Position numbers and translations under genes: made by a program. From Spirochaetia bacterium (GTDB lineage: Bacteria; Spirochaetota; Spirochaetia; Treponematales; Breznakiellaceae), in contig BNUW01000031.1 of NCBI GenBank assembly GCA_025997655.1, forward strand, positions 1 through 19,966: 19,966 nt of DNA, given 5' to 3'. Below, piece after piece: positions 1 through 7,276 of this stretch (position 1 is its first letter; each line of letters opens with the position of its first letter). The notes beneath the pieces were generated by a model, which saw only the letters and a program-made list of their open reading frames with translations, was not told where the DNA came from and made no database searches.

Positions 1-1
1 T

Positions 2-106
2 CTGCTTAAGACATTACAACTGGGGAAAAAATACAGCCTCAGGCTCAAACGCCGTATACTGAGTTGGGGCTTTGAGCAACATCTTGAGGCCGTCCTCGCG
101 CTCTGA
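2..106 (+). CDS. C-terminal tail of an unidentified protein (partial at 5' side)
   Basis: Reading from base 2, 34 codons stay open to a TGA at 104-106. The peptide is basic and helical in character (KKYSLRLKRR, then WGFEQHLEAVLAL). The other forward frame examined, from base 1, hits a stop at once. I do not recognise the family from this short tail; a basic C-terminus of this kind could belong to a transposase or another DNA-binding protein, but nothing here proves it. The start lies outside the window. It may also be a chance open frame. Confidence 0.35.
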   Translation: MLKTLQLGKKYSLRLKRRILSWGFEQHLEAVLAL

Positions 107-140
107 TCCTTCATGCGTTTGTCGTGATGGAGATTAAAAC

Positions 141-178
141 TTGCATGAAACCTTGTATTTGATGCAAGTTTCATGCAA
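141..178. repeat. Perfect 11-bp inverted repeat upstream of the ParD-like gene
   Basis: TTGCATGAAAC at 141-151 is the exact reverse complement of GTTTCATGCAA at 168-178, with a 16-bp spacer. Another TGCAA lies inside the spacer at 163-167. It sits upstream of a good -10 box (206-211) and resembles a regulator binding site more than a terminator, since no T-run follows. Confidence 0.6.
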
Positions 179-182
179 TCTT

Positions 183-211
183 TTCAGCTAATTCTATACA
201 GGATATATAAT
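183..211 (+). promoter_or_regulatory. Probable promoter of the ParD-like antitoxin gene
   Basis: TATAAT at 206-211 is a perfect -10 hexamer. The matching -35 position (183-188, TTCAGC, 17-bp spacer) is weak. Transcription would start near 218, exactly where the second palindrome begins, so a repressor bound there would block initiation. The 5' leader would be about 115 nt. Confidence 0.45.
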
Positions 212-218
212 TAGCAAC

Positions 219-243
219 TGCAACTAATTGCATGTTAGTTGCA
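219..243. repeat. Perfect 9-bp inverted repeat at the predicted +1
   Basis: TGCAACTAA (219-227) and TTAGTTGCA (235-243) are exact reverse complements around a 7-bp centre, TTGCATG. The element carries three TGCAA/TTGCA cores in 25 bp and shares this core with the upstream palindrome. Probable operator. Confidence 0.6.
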
Positions 244-286
244 ATCCGGTTACAATTTGCCAGATTAATCCCTGTCAATCTGCAAC

Positions 287-313
287 GATCTGTGGTATTC
301 TGTAACACAGATC
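287..313 (+). repeat. Leader hairpin just before the ribosome binding site
   Basis: GATCTGTG (287-294) pairs perfectly with CACAGATC (306-313) around an 11-nt loop. The stem ends 7 nt before the AAGGAG ribosome binding site (321-326) of the ParD-like gene. It could affect translation or be another operator half; there is no U-tract, so it is not a terminator. Confidence 0.45.
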
Positions 314-332
314 CACCCCAAAGGAGTCCGTT

Positions 333-554
333 ATGACCGCCGTAAGACTACCCCCCGAAATTATCGAAGACACCCGGAAAAACGCCCAATTGAGCTGCCG
401 GACCATCCCCAAGCAAATCGAATATTGGTATCGCCTGGGGAAACTTGCCGATGAAAACCCTGACCTGCCCCTGGAGTTTATCAAGGGCGCTCTGGAGGGA
501 AAACTGGAAATGGAGAACGGGGATATAAGCCCTTTTGAATTCAGGGGATTCTAA
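333..554 (+). CDS. ParD-like antitoxin (orphan)
   Basis: A 73-aa protein resembling the ParD-like antitoxin family: a short N-terminal strand (VRLPPEII) suited to ribbon-helix-helix DNA binding, then the typical core with R-x-I-x-x-Q-I-E-Y-W-x-R-L-G-K and a following NPDLPLEFI stretch. The start is fixed by AAGGAG at 321-326, six bases before the ATG. Such antitoxins normally bind their own promoter and neutralise a toxin encoded directly downstream. Here the stop codon overlaps an ATG at 554, but that frame closes after 10 codons, so no intact toxin follows. A further 13-codon ORF (570-611) may be toxin debris; this is speculative. The three palindromes upstream fit autoregulation. Confidence 0.75.
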   Translation: MTAVRLPPEIIEDTRKNAQLSCRTIPKQIEYWYRLGKLADENPDLPLEFIKGALEGKLEMENGDISPFEFRGF

Positions 555-617
555 TGGAAATGGCACTTAATGCCGTCCCTCATTGAGTTCGCTATTGAGG
601 CTATAAGGTAATTTTAA

Positions 618-1211
618 ATGAATGAAAATGAAGACGATTTTTACAACAACAAAAGAGGTAAATGGTCTGAAAAGAGGGTCCCCCATAAAGGATGGACTTG
701 TATTAACATTGAAGATTTAGAAGAGCCATCTTTGACTTGTGAAATGTGTGAATCCCAGGAGATACGATATGTTCATTATATGAAACATCCCGAATATAAA
801 GAAGTATTGAAGGTCGGTTGTATTTGTGCCGGTCACATGGAAGAGGATGTACTGAACGCAAAAAACCGTGAAGATTTTATGAAAAGCCGTTCAAGTAAGC
901 GGAAACGGTGGCTTAGTAGAATTTGGCAAACATCGAATAATGGGAATGAATATATAAAAACTGACGGCTATATAATCGTGATAAAACAGAATAGTACTTT
1001 TTGGAGTGCGTTAATTATGGGTGATGGTACTCCATTCAAAAAATGGAGTCCTACGCCCTGGACCTCTTCACCTTCCAGGCTTACCGCGGGTGTACGAAAA
1101 ACAAGCCTGGCTATCCTTCCTTTGACGAGGTTCTCCTCACCGATACGCTGTACGCTGCGGCGGCCTGGCTTAACCCGAATGTCCCACCGGCAGTGCTTTA
1201 TCAAAAGGTGA
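618..1211 (+). CDS. Cys-containing hypothetical protein, C-terminus replaced or frameshifted
   Basis: The first ~138 residues look like a real protein: acidic start, GWTCINIEDL, a likely metal-binding set (C28, C41-x2-C44, C68-x-C70, H73) and a basic RSSKRKRWLSR segment followed by an aromatic-rich strand region. From memory this resembles a family of small uncharacterised bacterial proteins with the pattern 'CEMC...HYM-HP-Y...C-CAGHME'; the function is unknown. AAGG at 605-608 supports the ATG at 618. From about base 1029 onward the frame gives Ser/Thr/Arg/Pro-rich peptide of low quality, while another frame (from 1043) gives good protein sequence. The last ~60 residues are therefore probably not native: the gene looks truncated at the hairpin at 1029-1049. 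Confidence 0.6.
   Translation: MNENEDDFYNNKRGKWSEKRVPHKGWTCINIEDLEEPSLTCEMCESQEIRYVHYMKHPEYKEVLKVGCICAGHMEEDVLNAKNREDFMKSRSSKRKRWLSRIWQTSNNGNEYIKTDGYIIVIKQNSTFWSALIMGDGTPFKKWSPTPWTSSPSRLTAGVRKTSLAILPLTRFSSPIRCTLRRPGLTRMSHRQCFIKR
1029..1049. repeat. 8-bp perfect hairpin at a gene-fragment junction
   Basis: ACTCCATT (1029-1036) and AATGGAGT (1042-1049) are exact reverse complements with a 5-nt loop CAAAA. The hairpin lies exactly where good coding sequence changes from the frame of the 618 gene to the frame of the next fragment, so it may mark a recombination or deletion joint. Confidence 0.55.
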
Positions 1212-1258
1212 AGGATTCGGAAATGTTTGCAGATGAATTGACGGGGGATAGTGAATGA
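1043..1258 (+). pseudogene. C-terminal fragment of an unidentified protein
   Basis: A 71-codon frame with protein-like composition (YALDLFTFQAYRGC, SFDEVLLTDTLYAAAAWLNP, PPAVLYQKV). It has no ribosome binding site, and its upstream frame closes at a TGA at 1022-1024, so the N-terminal part of the gene is missing. Its stop codon overlaps the ATG at 1255 of the nucleotidyltransferase frame (ATGA), the usual sign of translational coupling in an operon. I do not recognise the family. It may be the 3' end of a gene once paired with the nucleotidyltransferase, now fused by deletion to the 618 gene. Confidence 0.5.
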
Positions 1259-1320
1259 ATCGGGAAATTAAATCAATCATCCAAGCTAAGCTATTGGACA
1301 TAGAAAAACAGCACCGGTGA
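1255..1320 (+). pseudogene. Frameshifted N-terminus of the nucleotidyltransferase
   Basis: From the ATG at 1255 the frame reads MNREIKSIIQAKLLDIEKQHR and stops at 1318-1320. The next frame continues immediately from 1317 with VKILYAVESGSRAWGF. In RlaP/YcgL-like proteins a helix like this directly precedes the strand with the GSRAWG motif, so one base appears to have been lost, for example from a GGG near 1315-1317. Either this is a real frameshift, a sequencing error, or the downstream part is translated from the overlapping GTG. Confidence 0.55.
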
Positions 1321-2045
1321 AAATACTCTACGCCGTAGAATCCGGTTCAAGGGCATGGGGGTTTGAATCCGCCGATAGTGATTATGATGTCCGTTTTATT
1401 TATGTCCACGAGAAAAACTGGTATTTGAATATACTGCCTAAACGGGATGTGATAGAGTATCCCATCGTTGATGAATTTGATTATTCGGGATGGGATTTAC
1501 GAAAAACACTATTTTTGTTGAATAAATCAAACCCGGTTTTGTTTGAATGGTTAAAATCGCCCATCGTATATTACCGGGATGATTATTTTTACGGCATCAT
1601 GGAACAATTAGCCAAAGATTATTTTTCTCCCATATCGTCGGTGTATCATTATTTACATATGGCCGATGGCAATTACCGGCATTATTTGCAGACAGACACC
1701 GTAAAGATAAAGAAATATTTTTATGTGCTGCGGCCAATCCTGGCTTGTTTGTGGATAGAAAAATACAACGAAGCGCCGCCGATGGAATTTGAGAAACTAT
1801 TAGCCCTGGTAGAGGACCAAACTGTTTTAGCCCGGATCAATGAACTGTTGACAAGAAAGAAAGCGGGGTTAGAAATGGGGTTGGAACCGAAACTGGACAT
1901 GCTCAATAGCTTTATCGAAGAAAAGATGGAGCATTTGGAAAAATGCGTGCATGGATTCAACCCAAGGAAGAAGCCGAGGCAGGAGCAATTGGAGTACGGG
2001 TTTGTACACATCATTGAAAACACTTGGCTGCCGGTTTTCGGATGA
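1317..2045 (+). CDS. RlaP/YcgL-type nucleotidyltransferase, N-terminus in another frame
   Basis: A 242-aa frame opening with a GTG that overlaps the preceding TGA. The motif ESGSRAWGF followed by SADSDYDVRFIYVH is the signature of the predicted nucleotidyltransferase family containing YcgL and RlaP (polymerase-beta fold): the GS-x3-G turn and the D-x-D metal-binding aspartates are present. The C-terminal half has conserved-looking HYLHMADGNYRHYL and a basic KKYFYVLRPILA helix. RlaP proteins are associated by genome context with RNA ligases and RNA repair; the substrate is unknown. No ligase is encoded nearby. The ~20 missing N-terminal residues lie in the frame at 1255-1320, so the gene may be inactive unless the shift is an artefact. 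No ribosome binding site fits the GTG. Confidence 0.75.
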   Translation: MKILYAVESGSRAWGFESADSDYDVRFIYVHEKNWYLNILPKRDVIEYPIVDEFDYSGWDLRKTLFLLNKSNPVLFEWLKSPIVYYRDDYFYGIMEQLAKDYFSPISSVYHYLHMADGNYRHYLQTDTVKIKKYFYVLRPILACLWIEKYNEAPPMEFEKLLALVEDQTVLARINELLTRKKAGLEMGLEPKLDMLNSFIEEKMEHLEKCVHGFNPRKKPRQEQLEYGFVHIIENTWLPVFG

Positions 2046-2125
2046 AACCTCATAAAAAACGAACAGAGTGCTAAAAAACGGCGTTTGAAATTTGACAGGC
2101 CCCCGGAAGCGCCTAAATTCAGGAT

Positions 2126-2440
2126 ATGAATGTATCTAAAAAAGATTGGAAGATTGATTTGAAAAAAATGCGCTGCCGGAATCCTGAAATGGGAATCGAA
2201 ATTTCATTTATTGTTACCAATGGAAACGGGCTGTTTGGGATTATCACCAGGACAGAATCGGGTTTGCATCAATACATCGCCGGTATCGGCTGTGACCTGA
2301 ATTGTATTCATGAACAATTTATTGGCATAGCCCGCTACTATTTCGCGAGAAAATACTATAAAAGAAATAATCCTTATAAACGTATCCCGGATATGCCGGG
2401 TGAAGCTTGCCCCACACGAAAGCGTAACTTAGGCCTTTAG
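2126..2440 (+). CDS. Hypothetical protein, 104 aa
   Basis: An open frame with protein-like composition and a weak AGGA just before the ATG. The sequence has an amphipathic, aromatic C-terminal helix (IGIARYYFARKYYKRNNPY) after two beta-like stretches (IEISFIVTNGN, LFGIITRTESG). I do not recognise the family. The last ~16 residues overlap the 3' end of the convergent trxB by 12 bp, so the C-terminus may be an accidental extension of a shortened gene. Its AT-rich composition matches the accessory genes to the left, not trxB. Confidence 0.5.
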   Translation: MNVSKKDWKIDLKKMRCRNPEMGIEISFIVTNGNGLFGIITRTESGLHQYIAGIGCDLNCIHEQFIGIARYYFARKYYKRNNPYKRIPDMPGEACPTRKRNLGL

Positions 2441-3382
2441 CGAATCAATATACTCCGCAGCGCAGTGGGCGGCGATGGCCCCTTCGGCGGCGGCGACCAC
2501 CACCTGGCGGAAGGGGCTGGCGCGGACATCCCCGGCGGCGAAGAGGCCCGGGATGGCGCTCTCCATACGCTGGTCCGTAATGATGTAGCCCGCTTTATCG
2601 GTGAAAGCCCCTTGGGTCCATGTAGCGGGGATAAAGCCGATCTGGGGGACGGTTCCGGCGAAGATGAATACCGCATCGGCCGGTTCCTCGTATTGTTTTT
2701 TTGCGGCGCTGTCTTCCAGCAATACCGCCGTGACCTGTTTATCGCCCCGGATTTCCACCGGGCGGGTGTTGAAGCGAACTTCGATACGGGGGTTTTCAAG
2801 AACCCGTTGGGCCACCCCCTTTTGGGCGCGGAAACTATCCCGGCGATGAGCCAGGATGACCTTGTCGGTTAACAGCGAAAGGTACCGGGCTTCGTCGCAG
2901 GCCGCATCGCCGCCGCCTACCACCAGGATTTTTTTGCCCTTGAAAAAGGGGCCGTCGCAACTGGCGCAGTAGGAAACGCCCCGGCCTGCAAATTCCGCCT
3001 CGCCGGGTATGCCCAGGCTGCGGTGGGTAGCACCGGTGGCGAGGATTACCGCATAGGCGTGGAGTGTTCTGCCGCTGTCCAGGAGGACGCTAAAAAGGCC
3101 GCCCGTTTTCTCCAGGGAAAGGACCCCGTCGCCGATGATTTTTGCGCCGAAGTTTTCCGCCTGACGGCGCATGTCCTCGGCAAAATCAAAGCCCGAACGG
3201 GGATTGAGGTCGCCGGGGTAGTTTTCCAGTTTGTCGATCAGCAGGGCTTGGCCGCCCGGAGACATCTGCTCTATTGCCAGAACCTTGAGGTTGGCCCGGC
3301 TGCCGTATTGCGCGGCGGCGAGGCCTGCGGGACCGGCGCCCAGGATGAGTAAATCTGCATCAACTTGTGAATGGTCAAACAT
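2429..3382 (-). CDS. trxB: Thioredoxin reductase (NADPH, FAD)
   Basis: Cytoplasmic flavoenzyme that passes electrons from NADPH through FAD and a redox disulfide to thioredoxin. In the 317-aa product, GAGPAG (residues 15-20) binds FAD, the redox-active pair is C139-A-S-C142 (CASC where many relatives have CATC), GGGDAA (156-161) binds NADPH, and GLFAAGDVR near the C-terminus is the second FAD motif. Length is normal for bacterial TrxB. The ATG at 3382 is preferred because GGAG lies about nine bases upstream; an ATG at 3397 and a TTG at 3409 are in frame but fit the signals less well. It follows metH closely on the same strand: the metH stop is part of the sequence TAGGAG, so co-transcription is likely. 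Confidence 0.93.
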   Translation of the reverse strand: MFDHSQVDADLLILGAGPAGLAAAQYGSRANLKVLAIEQMSPGGQALLIDKLENYPGDLNPRSGFDFAEDMRRQAENFGAKIIGDGVLSLEKTGGLFSVLLDSGRTLHAYAVILATGATHRSLGIPGEAEFAGRGVSYCASCDGPFFKGKKILVVGGGDAACDEARYLSLLTDKVILAHRRDSFRAQKGVAQRVLENPRIEVRFNTRPVEIRGDKQVTAVLLEDSAAKKQYEEPADAVFIFAGTVPQIGFIPATWTQGAFTDKAGYIITDQRMESAIPGLFAAGDVRASPFRQVVVAAAEGAIAAHCAAEYIDSLKA

Positions 3383-3416
3383 GTTATTCTTCTCCATGAA
3401 ATTATACAAAGCGCTC

Positions 3417-6400
3417 CTAAATCCGCCCCAGCCGCCTCCGCGCTTCCTCTACCTCTATCCCCTTCCGTTTCGCCCAGTCCTCAAGCTGCTCCTCCCCCAC
3501 CGGGGCGGCGCTGAAATAGTAAGCCCCTGGACTGGAAAATACCATGCCGCACACCGATGCTGCGGGCACTATCATGGCGGATTCGGTGAGGGTGAGGCCG
3601 CAGCGTTTCTGCGCGTCCAGCAGTTCGAAGGCCAGCCGTTTATCCTGATGGTCCGGGCAGGGGGGATACCCGAAGGCAGGGCGTATTCCCGGATGGTCCT
3701 CTTCCGGTGCATACCCCCACCAGGACCGGTGTATACGAAGGTGAATCTCCTCGGCAAAGGCTTCGGCCAGGCTGTCCGCCAGGGTGCCCAGGAGCAGGGC
3801 GCTGTAGTCATCCTGCCGGGCCCGGTACTCAGCGGCGGCGGGCTCCAGCCCAAATCCGGCGCTGAGGGCGAAAAGGCCAAGCCAGCCATTGTCTTTGGGC
3901 AGGAAATCCGCCAAGCAGGGGTTTGGCCCACCGGCACGCTTTTTCGCCTGGTTCCGCAGGAAGGCAAACCGGGCAGGATCTTTGCTGCCGTATACCAGAA
4001 CATCATCCCCCTGGGAACAGGCGGGAAAAATTCCCAGGACTCCCCGCAGTTCAAGCAGCTTTTCTGCGCATACCCGGTCCAGGATTTTCCGGGCATCCGC
4101 AAGTAATGTTCCCGCTCCTTTTTGATCCACATTCCAGATGCGCAGAAACCCATCCCAATCAAGGTAGGGGATAATCCGTTCAAGGGGATACCCGTTTACA
4201 TCAATGAGGCCCTTGGTCTTTGGCTCCCGAACCGGCCCGGAACTCCCCCTTACCCGGTTTTTCCGCGCCGCTTCCAGGGAGACAAGCTCCGTCCCTACAG
4301 CAATGCGTTCGTGCTGTTCCACCGCTTCACGGTACCGTCCTTCCAGTTCCTCCAGGAACCGGGGGGCTTCACTTGCTGAAAGCAGGGAACGGACCACTCC
4401 GGCGGATTGTCCTGCGTCGCTCACGTACACCACGGGGCCGGAATACTCCGGGGCAAGCCGCAGGGCAGTATGGGCCAGGCTTGTGGTTGCGCCGCCGATG
4501 ATCAGGGGAATGGTCATCCGCCGCTTTTCCATCTCCCTGGCGGTGCGGACCATCTCCTCCAGGGACGGGGTGATAAGCCCCGAAAGGCCGACCATGCAGG
4601 CACCCTCTTTTTCTGCGGCATCCAGAATAGTCTCGGCGGGAACCATGATCCCCAGATCCCGCACCGTGTACCCGTTGCAGCCCAGAACCACTCCGACAAT
4701 GTTTTTGCCAATGTCGTGGACATCCCCCTTCACCGTGGCCAGGAATATCGTCCCGCCGCCTTCCGCAATGCCGGTTTTACCGGCACCGCCCCCCGCCTTC
4801 TCCTGTTCGATAAAGGGCTCCAGGACGGACACCGCCTTCTTCATCACCCGTGCGCTGCGGATCACCTGGGGGAGAAACATCTTCCCCTCACCAAAAAGCC
4901 GGCTTACTTCCCGCATACCCCGCATCAGGGGGCCTTCCACCAGTTCCAGGGATCGGGTGTACCGGGGCCGTAGTTCCAGCACATCCGCTTCAATGTAGTC
5001 GTCGATGCCCTTAACCAGAGAATGAACCACCCGTTCCTCAAGGTCCAGGGATCGCCAGGAAGCGGCATTTGCCTTAGCAGCGTTACTCGCGCCGGAATCA
5101 TCGGCGGCATCCTTTAGGGCTATGGCAAGGGTCAGGAGCCGGTCCGCGGCGTCGGGGGTTTTGCAAAGCAGCAAAGCTTCCACGGCATCCCGTAAGCCGC
5201 TATCAAGAGCATCGTAGGAAACCAGTGCGCCGGGGTTTACAATCGCCATGGAAAGCCCCGCGTTTATCCCCTGTTTCAGGAATACTGCGTGCATGGCCTC
5301 CCGGACCGTATCGTTGCCCCGGAAACTGAAGCTCAGGTTGGTTATGCCCCCGGAAATCTGCGCGTAGGGACAGTGTTCGCTAATCCATTGGCAGGAGCGG
5401 ATAAAGTCCAGGGCATAGATGTCGTGTTCGGGAATTCCCGTGGCTACCGAAAGGACGTTAGGATCAAAAACGATATTCTCCGGAGGAAATCCGTCCCCGA
5501 CTAAAATAGTATAGCTGCGCCCGGCAATTTCGATTTTCCGTTCATACGTTGCGCCCTGGCCCCGCTCGTCGAAGAGCATTACTACCACCGCTGCGCCGTA
5601 CCGCCGGGCAAGCCGGGCCTTCCGCAAAAACTCCGCCTCACCTTCTTTCAGGCTGATGGAATTCACCAGGGCCTTTCCCTGGATAAGCTTGAGCCCCGTC
5701 TCAATCGCCTCCCAGCGGGAACTGTCCACCATCACCGGCACACGGGCTATGTCGGGGTCCGCAAGGGCCAGGTTGAGGAAGGTCTTCATGGCCGCCGGAG
5801 CATCCAGGAAGGGATCGTCCATGCCCACATTGATAAGCGCCGCCCCCGCTTCTATCATGTCCCGGACCAGGCTCAGCGCCTCGGCATAGCGCTCCTCCTT
5901 GATGAGCCGCAGGAACTTCCGGCACCCCGCAACATTGGTGCGCTCCCCAATCTTGGTAAGGCCGTTTTTCCGGTTTACCGTGAAGGGCTCAAGCCCCGCC
6001 AATACGGTTCGCCGGGGGATTTCCGGTATCTTTCGGGGCGCGTAGTCCACCGCCTTTGCGGCAATGGCGGCGATGTGATCCGGGGTGGACCCGCAGCAGC
6101 CGCCGACGATGTTCACCAGCCCTTCCTTCAAATATGCTTCTATGGTTGCGGCCATGGTTTCCGGGGTTTCGTCGTAGCCGCCGAAACGGTTGGGCAGCCC
6201 CGCATTGGGGTGGGCGCTTACCAGGCAGGGGGCATATCCCCCCAGTTCCTTGATATACCGGTGCAGCTTATCCGCCCCGAAGGAACAGTTAAGCCCCAGG
6301 GACCAGGGTTTTGCGTGGAGTACCGAAACGCAGAAAGCCTCCAGGGTCTGCCCCGCCAGGAGCCGCCCGGAGTTATCCGCCACGGTTGCGCTTATCATCA

Positions 6401-7031
6401 AGGGTACGTCGATACCCCGCTCTTCCATAAGCCGGGTGATGGCGAAGAGCGCCGCCTTGGCGTTCAGGGTATCGTAGATGGTTTCCATCAGCAGGATATC
6501 TGCGCCGCCGTCCAGAAGTCCCCGGGCGTTATCGTAATAGGCTGCTTCCAGTTCGTCCCAGGTGACGGCCCGCTTGCCGGGATCGTTCATGTCCGGTGAA
6601 ATACTGGCGCTTTTGGCGGCGCCCCCCATGGAACCCGCCACAAACCGGGGCTTGTCTGCAGTAGAAAAACTATCCGCCTGCTTCCGGGCAAGCTCCGCAG
6701 AAGCCCGGCTTATCTCATAAGCCAAGGCATCCAGGCTGTAATCCTTCAGGGAAACCGCAGTGGAATTGAAACTACAGGTTTCGATAATATCGGCACCGGC
6801 CTTGAGGTACGCTTCATGGATAGATGAAATTATCGAGGGCTTGGTCAGGCACAGCAGATCGTTGCAGCCCAGGAGTTCCGGCAGACCTTGGTCTGATGGG
6901 TGGTTCGCAAACCGAGCGCCCCGGAAATCCGCCTCCGTGGGCGCCGCGCGCTGGACCATGGTACCCATGGCCCCGTCCAGGATGAGGATACGCCGTGAGG
7001 CCAGATCCGTAAGCCGTTCCCGTATATTCAT
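3417..7031 (-). CDS. metH: Cobalamin-dependent methionine synthase
   Basis: Transfers a methyl group from methyl-tetrahydrofolate to homocysteine through B12. The 1204-aa product has all four modules of full-length MetH: the homocysteine domain with zinc ligands C249, C312 and C313 (GLNCS, GGCCGS); the pterin domain from ~350 ([18 protein letters not shown]); the cobalamin domain with DVHDIGKN whose H772 is the expected cobalt ligand; and the C-terminal SAM-dependent reactivation domain with [14 protein letters not shown] and [13 protein letters not shown]. Length is close to the E. coli enzyme (1227 aa). The ATG at 7031 matches the family N-terminus ([11 protein letters not shown]); a GTG at 7097 would add 22 poor residues. 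No Shine-Dalgarno is present; instead TATACT lies just ahead of the ATG, suggesting leaderless expression. trxB follows on the same strand. Confidence 0.97.
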   Translation of the reverse strand: MNIRERLTDLASRRILILDGAMGTMVQRAAPTEADFRGARFANHPSDQGLPELLGCNDLLCLTKPSIISSIHEAYLKAGADIIETCSFNSTAVSLKDYSLDALAYEISRASAELARKQADSFSTADKPRFVAGSMGGAAKSASISPDMNDPGKRAVTWDELEAAYYDNARGLLDGGADILLMETIYDTLNAKAALFAITRLMEERGIDVPLMISATVADNSGRLLAGQTLEAFCVSVLHAKPWSLGLNCSFGADKLHRYIKELGGYAPCLVSAHPNAGLPNRFGGYDETPETMAATIEAYLKEGLVNIVGGCCGSTPDHIAAIAAKAVDYAPRKIPEIPRRTVLAGLEPFTVNRKNGLTKIGERTNVAGCRKFLRLIKEERYAEALSLVRDMIEAGAALINVGMDDPFLDAPAAMKTFLNLALADPDIARVPVMVDSSRWEAIETGLKLIQGKALVNSISLKEGEAEFLRKARLARRYGAAVVVMLFDERGQGATYERKIEIAGRSYTILVGDGFPPENIVFDPNVLSVATGIPEHDIYALDFIRSCQWISEHCPYAQISGGITNLSFSFRGNDTVREAMHAVFLKQGINAGLSMAIVNPGALVSYDALDSGLRDAVEALLLCKTPDAADRLLTLAIALKDAADDSGASNAAKANAASWRSLDLEERVVHSLVKGIDDYIEADVLELRPRYTRSLELVEGPLMRGMREVSRLFGEGKMFLPQVIRSARVMKKAVSVLEPFIEQEKAGGGAGKTGIAEGGGTIFLATVKGDVHDIGKNIVGVVLGCNGYTVRDLGIMVPAETILDAAEKEGACMVGLSGLITPSLEEMVRTAREMEKRRMTIPLIIGGATTSLAHTALRLAPEYSGPVVYVSDAGQSAGVVRSLLSASEAPRFLEELEGRYREAVEQHERIAVGTELVSLEAARKNRVRGSSGPVREPKTKGLIDVNGYPLERIIPYLDWDGFLRIWNVDQKGAGTLLADARKILDRVCAEKLLELRGVLGIFPACSQGDDVLVYGSKDPARFAFLRNQAKKRAGGPNPCLADFLPKDNGWLGLFALSAGFGLEPAAAEYRARQDDYSALLLGTLADSLAEAFAEEIHLRIHRSWWGYAPEEDHPGIRPAFGYPPCPDHQDKRLAFELLDAQKRCGLTLTESAMIVPAASVCGMVFSSPGAYYFSAAPVGEEQLEDWAKRKGIEVEEARRRLGRI

Positions 7032-7037
7032 GGGAGG

Positions 7038-7046
7038 AGTATAGCA
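7038..7046 (-). promoter_or_regulatory. Extended -10 promoter directly before metH (leaderless start)
   Basis: On the minus strand the sequence reads TGC-TATACT then six bases and the ATG of metH. TATACT occupies 7038-7043 and the extended TGn is at 7044-7046. No clear -35 is seen, as is common for extended -10 promoters. Initiation 6-7 bases downstream falls at or next to the A of the start codon, and no Shine-Dalgarno exists in between. Confidence 0.5.
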
Positions 7047-7161
7047 AAAAGAGCCTTCACTGGGCAGGGGGGCGGGGAGCTTAGACAGGAAACACACGAA
7101 AAAAGGCCGAGAAGCTTAAGAATGGTCTTTCCGTTCCTCGCCGGTGAGCGTAACCTGTATC

Positions 7162-7184
7162 CTCCCGGTTATACTTATCGGGAG
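7162..7184. repeat. Inverted repeat in the metH/lipoprotein divergent region
   Basis: CTCCCG (7162-7167) and CGGGAG (7179-7184) are exact reverse complements with an 11-nt loop. No T-run follows on either strand, so it is not an obvious terminator; it could be a regulator site between the two divergent genes. No SAM or cobalamin riboswitch could be recognised by eye between 7032 and 7276. Confidence 0.35.
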
Positions 7185-7226
7185 ATTAGGGGCTTGCCTT
7201 AAGTAATATTAGACTTTATGGAGTAC

Positions 7227-7255
7227 TAGTCATTATTTTTATTTTGCGGTATAGT
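7227..7255 (+). promoter_or_regulatory. Probable promoter of the LysM lipoprotein gene
   Basis: TAGTCA (7227-7232, four of six -35 bases) and TATAGT (7250-7255, five of six -10 bases) are 17 bp apart. Predicted initiation near 7262 lies just ahead of the CGGAGG ribosome binding site at 7266-7271. It would also serve metK if the two genes are co-transcribed. Confidence 0.5.
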
Positions 7256-7276
7256 GAAATTATCCCGGAGGATACT

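Noticed and set aside
141..313. CRISPR array or integron attachment site in the left repeat-rich leader
   Set aside because: The repeats are palindromic and irregularly spaced without equal-length direct repeats and unique spacers, and no integrase or cas gene is nearby.
4204..4998. 264-aa forward frame inside metH, and similar long frames opposite metH, trxB and cysK
   Set aside because: GC-rich coding sequence produces long antisense frames. Their Ser/Arg/Pro-rich composition and lack of start signals contrast with the well-conserved enzymes on the other strand.
7032..7097. Earlier GTG start for metH adding 22 residues
   Set aside because: The extra residues have no resemblance to MetH N-termini, there is no ribosome binding site before the GTG, and the sequence includes the predicted -10 box.
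7032..7276. SAM (S-box) or cobalamin riboswitch between the divergent metH and lipoprotein genes
   Set aside because: I found only a 6-bp inverted repeat and no recognisable conserved riboswitch core or terminator on either strand. A covariance-model search would settle it; the metH -10 box next to the ATG also leaves no leader.
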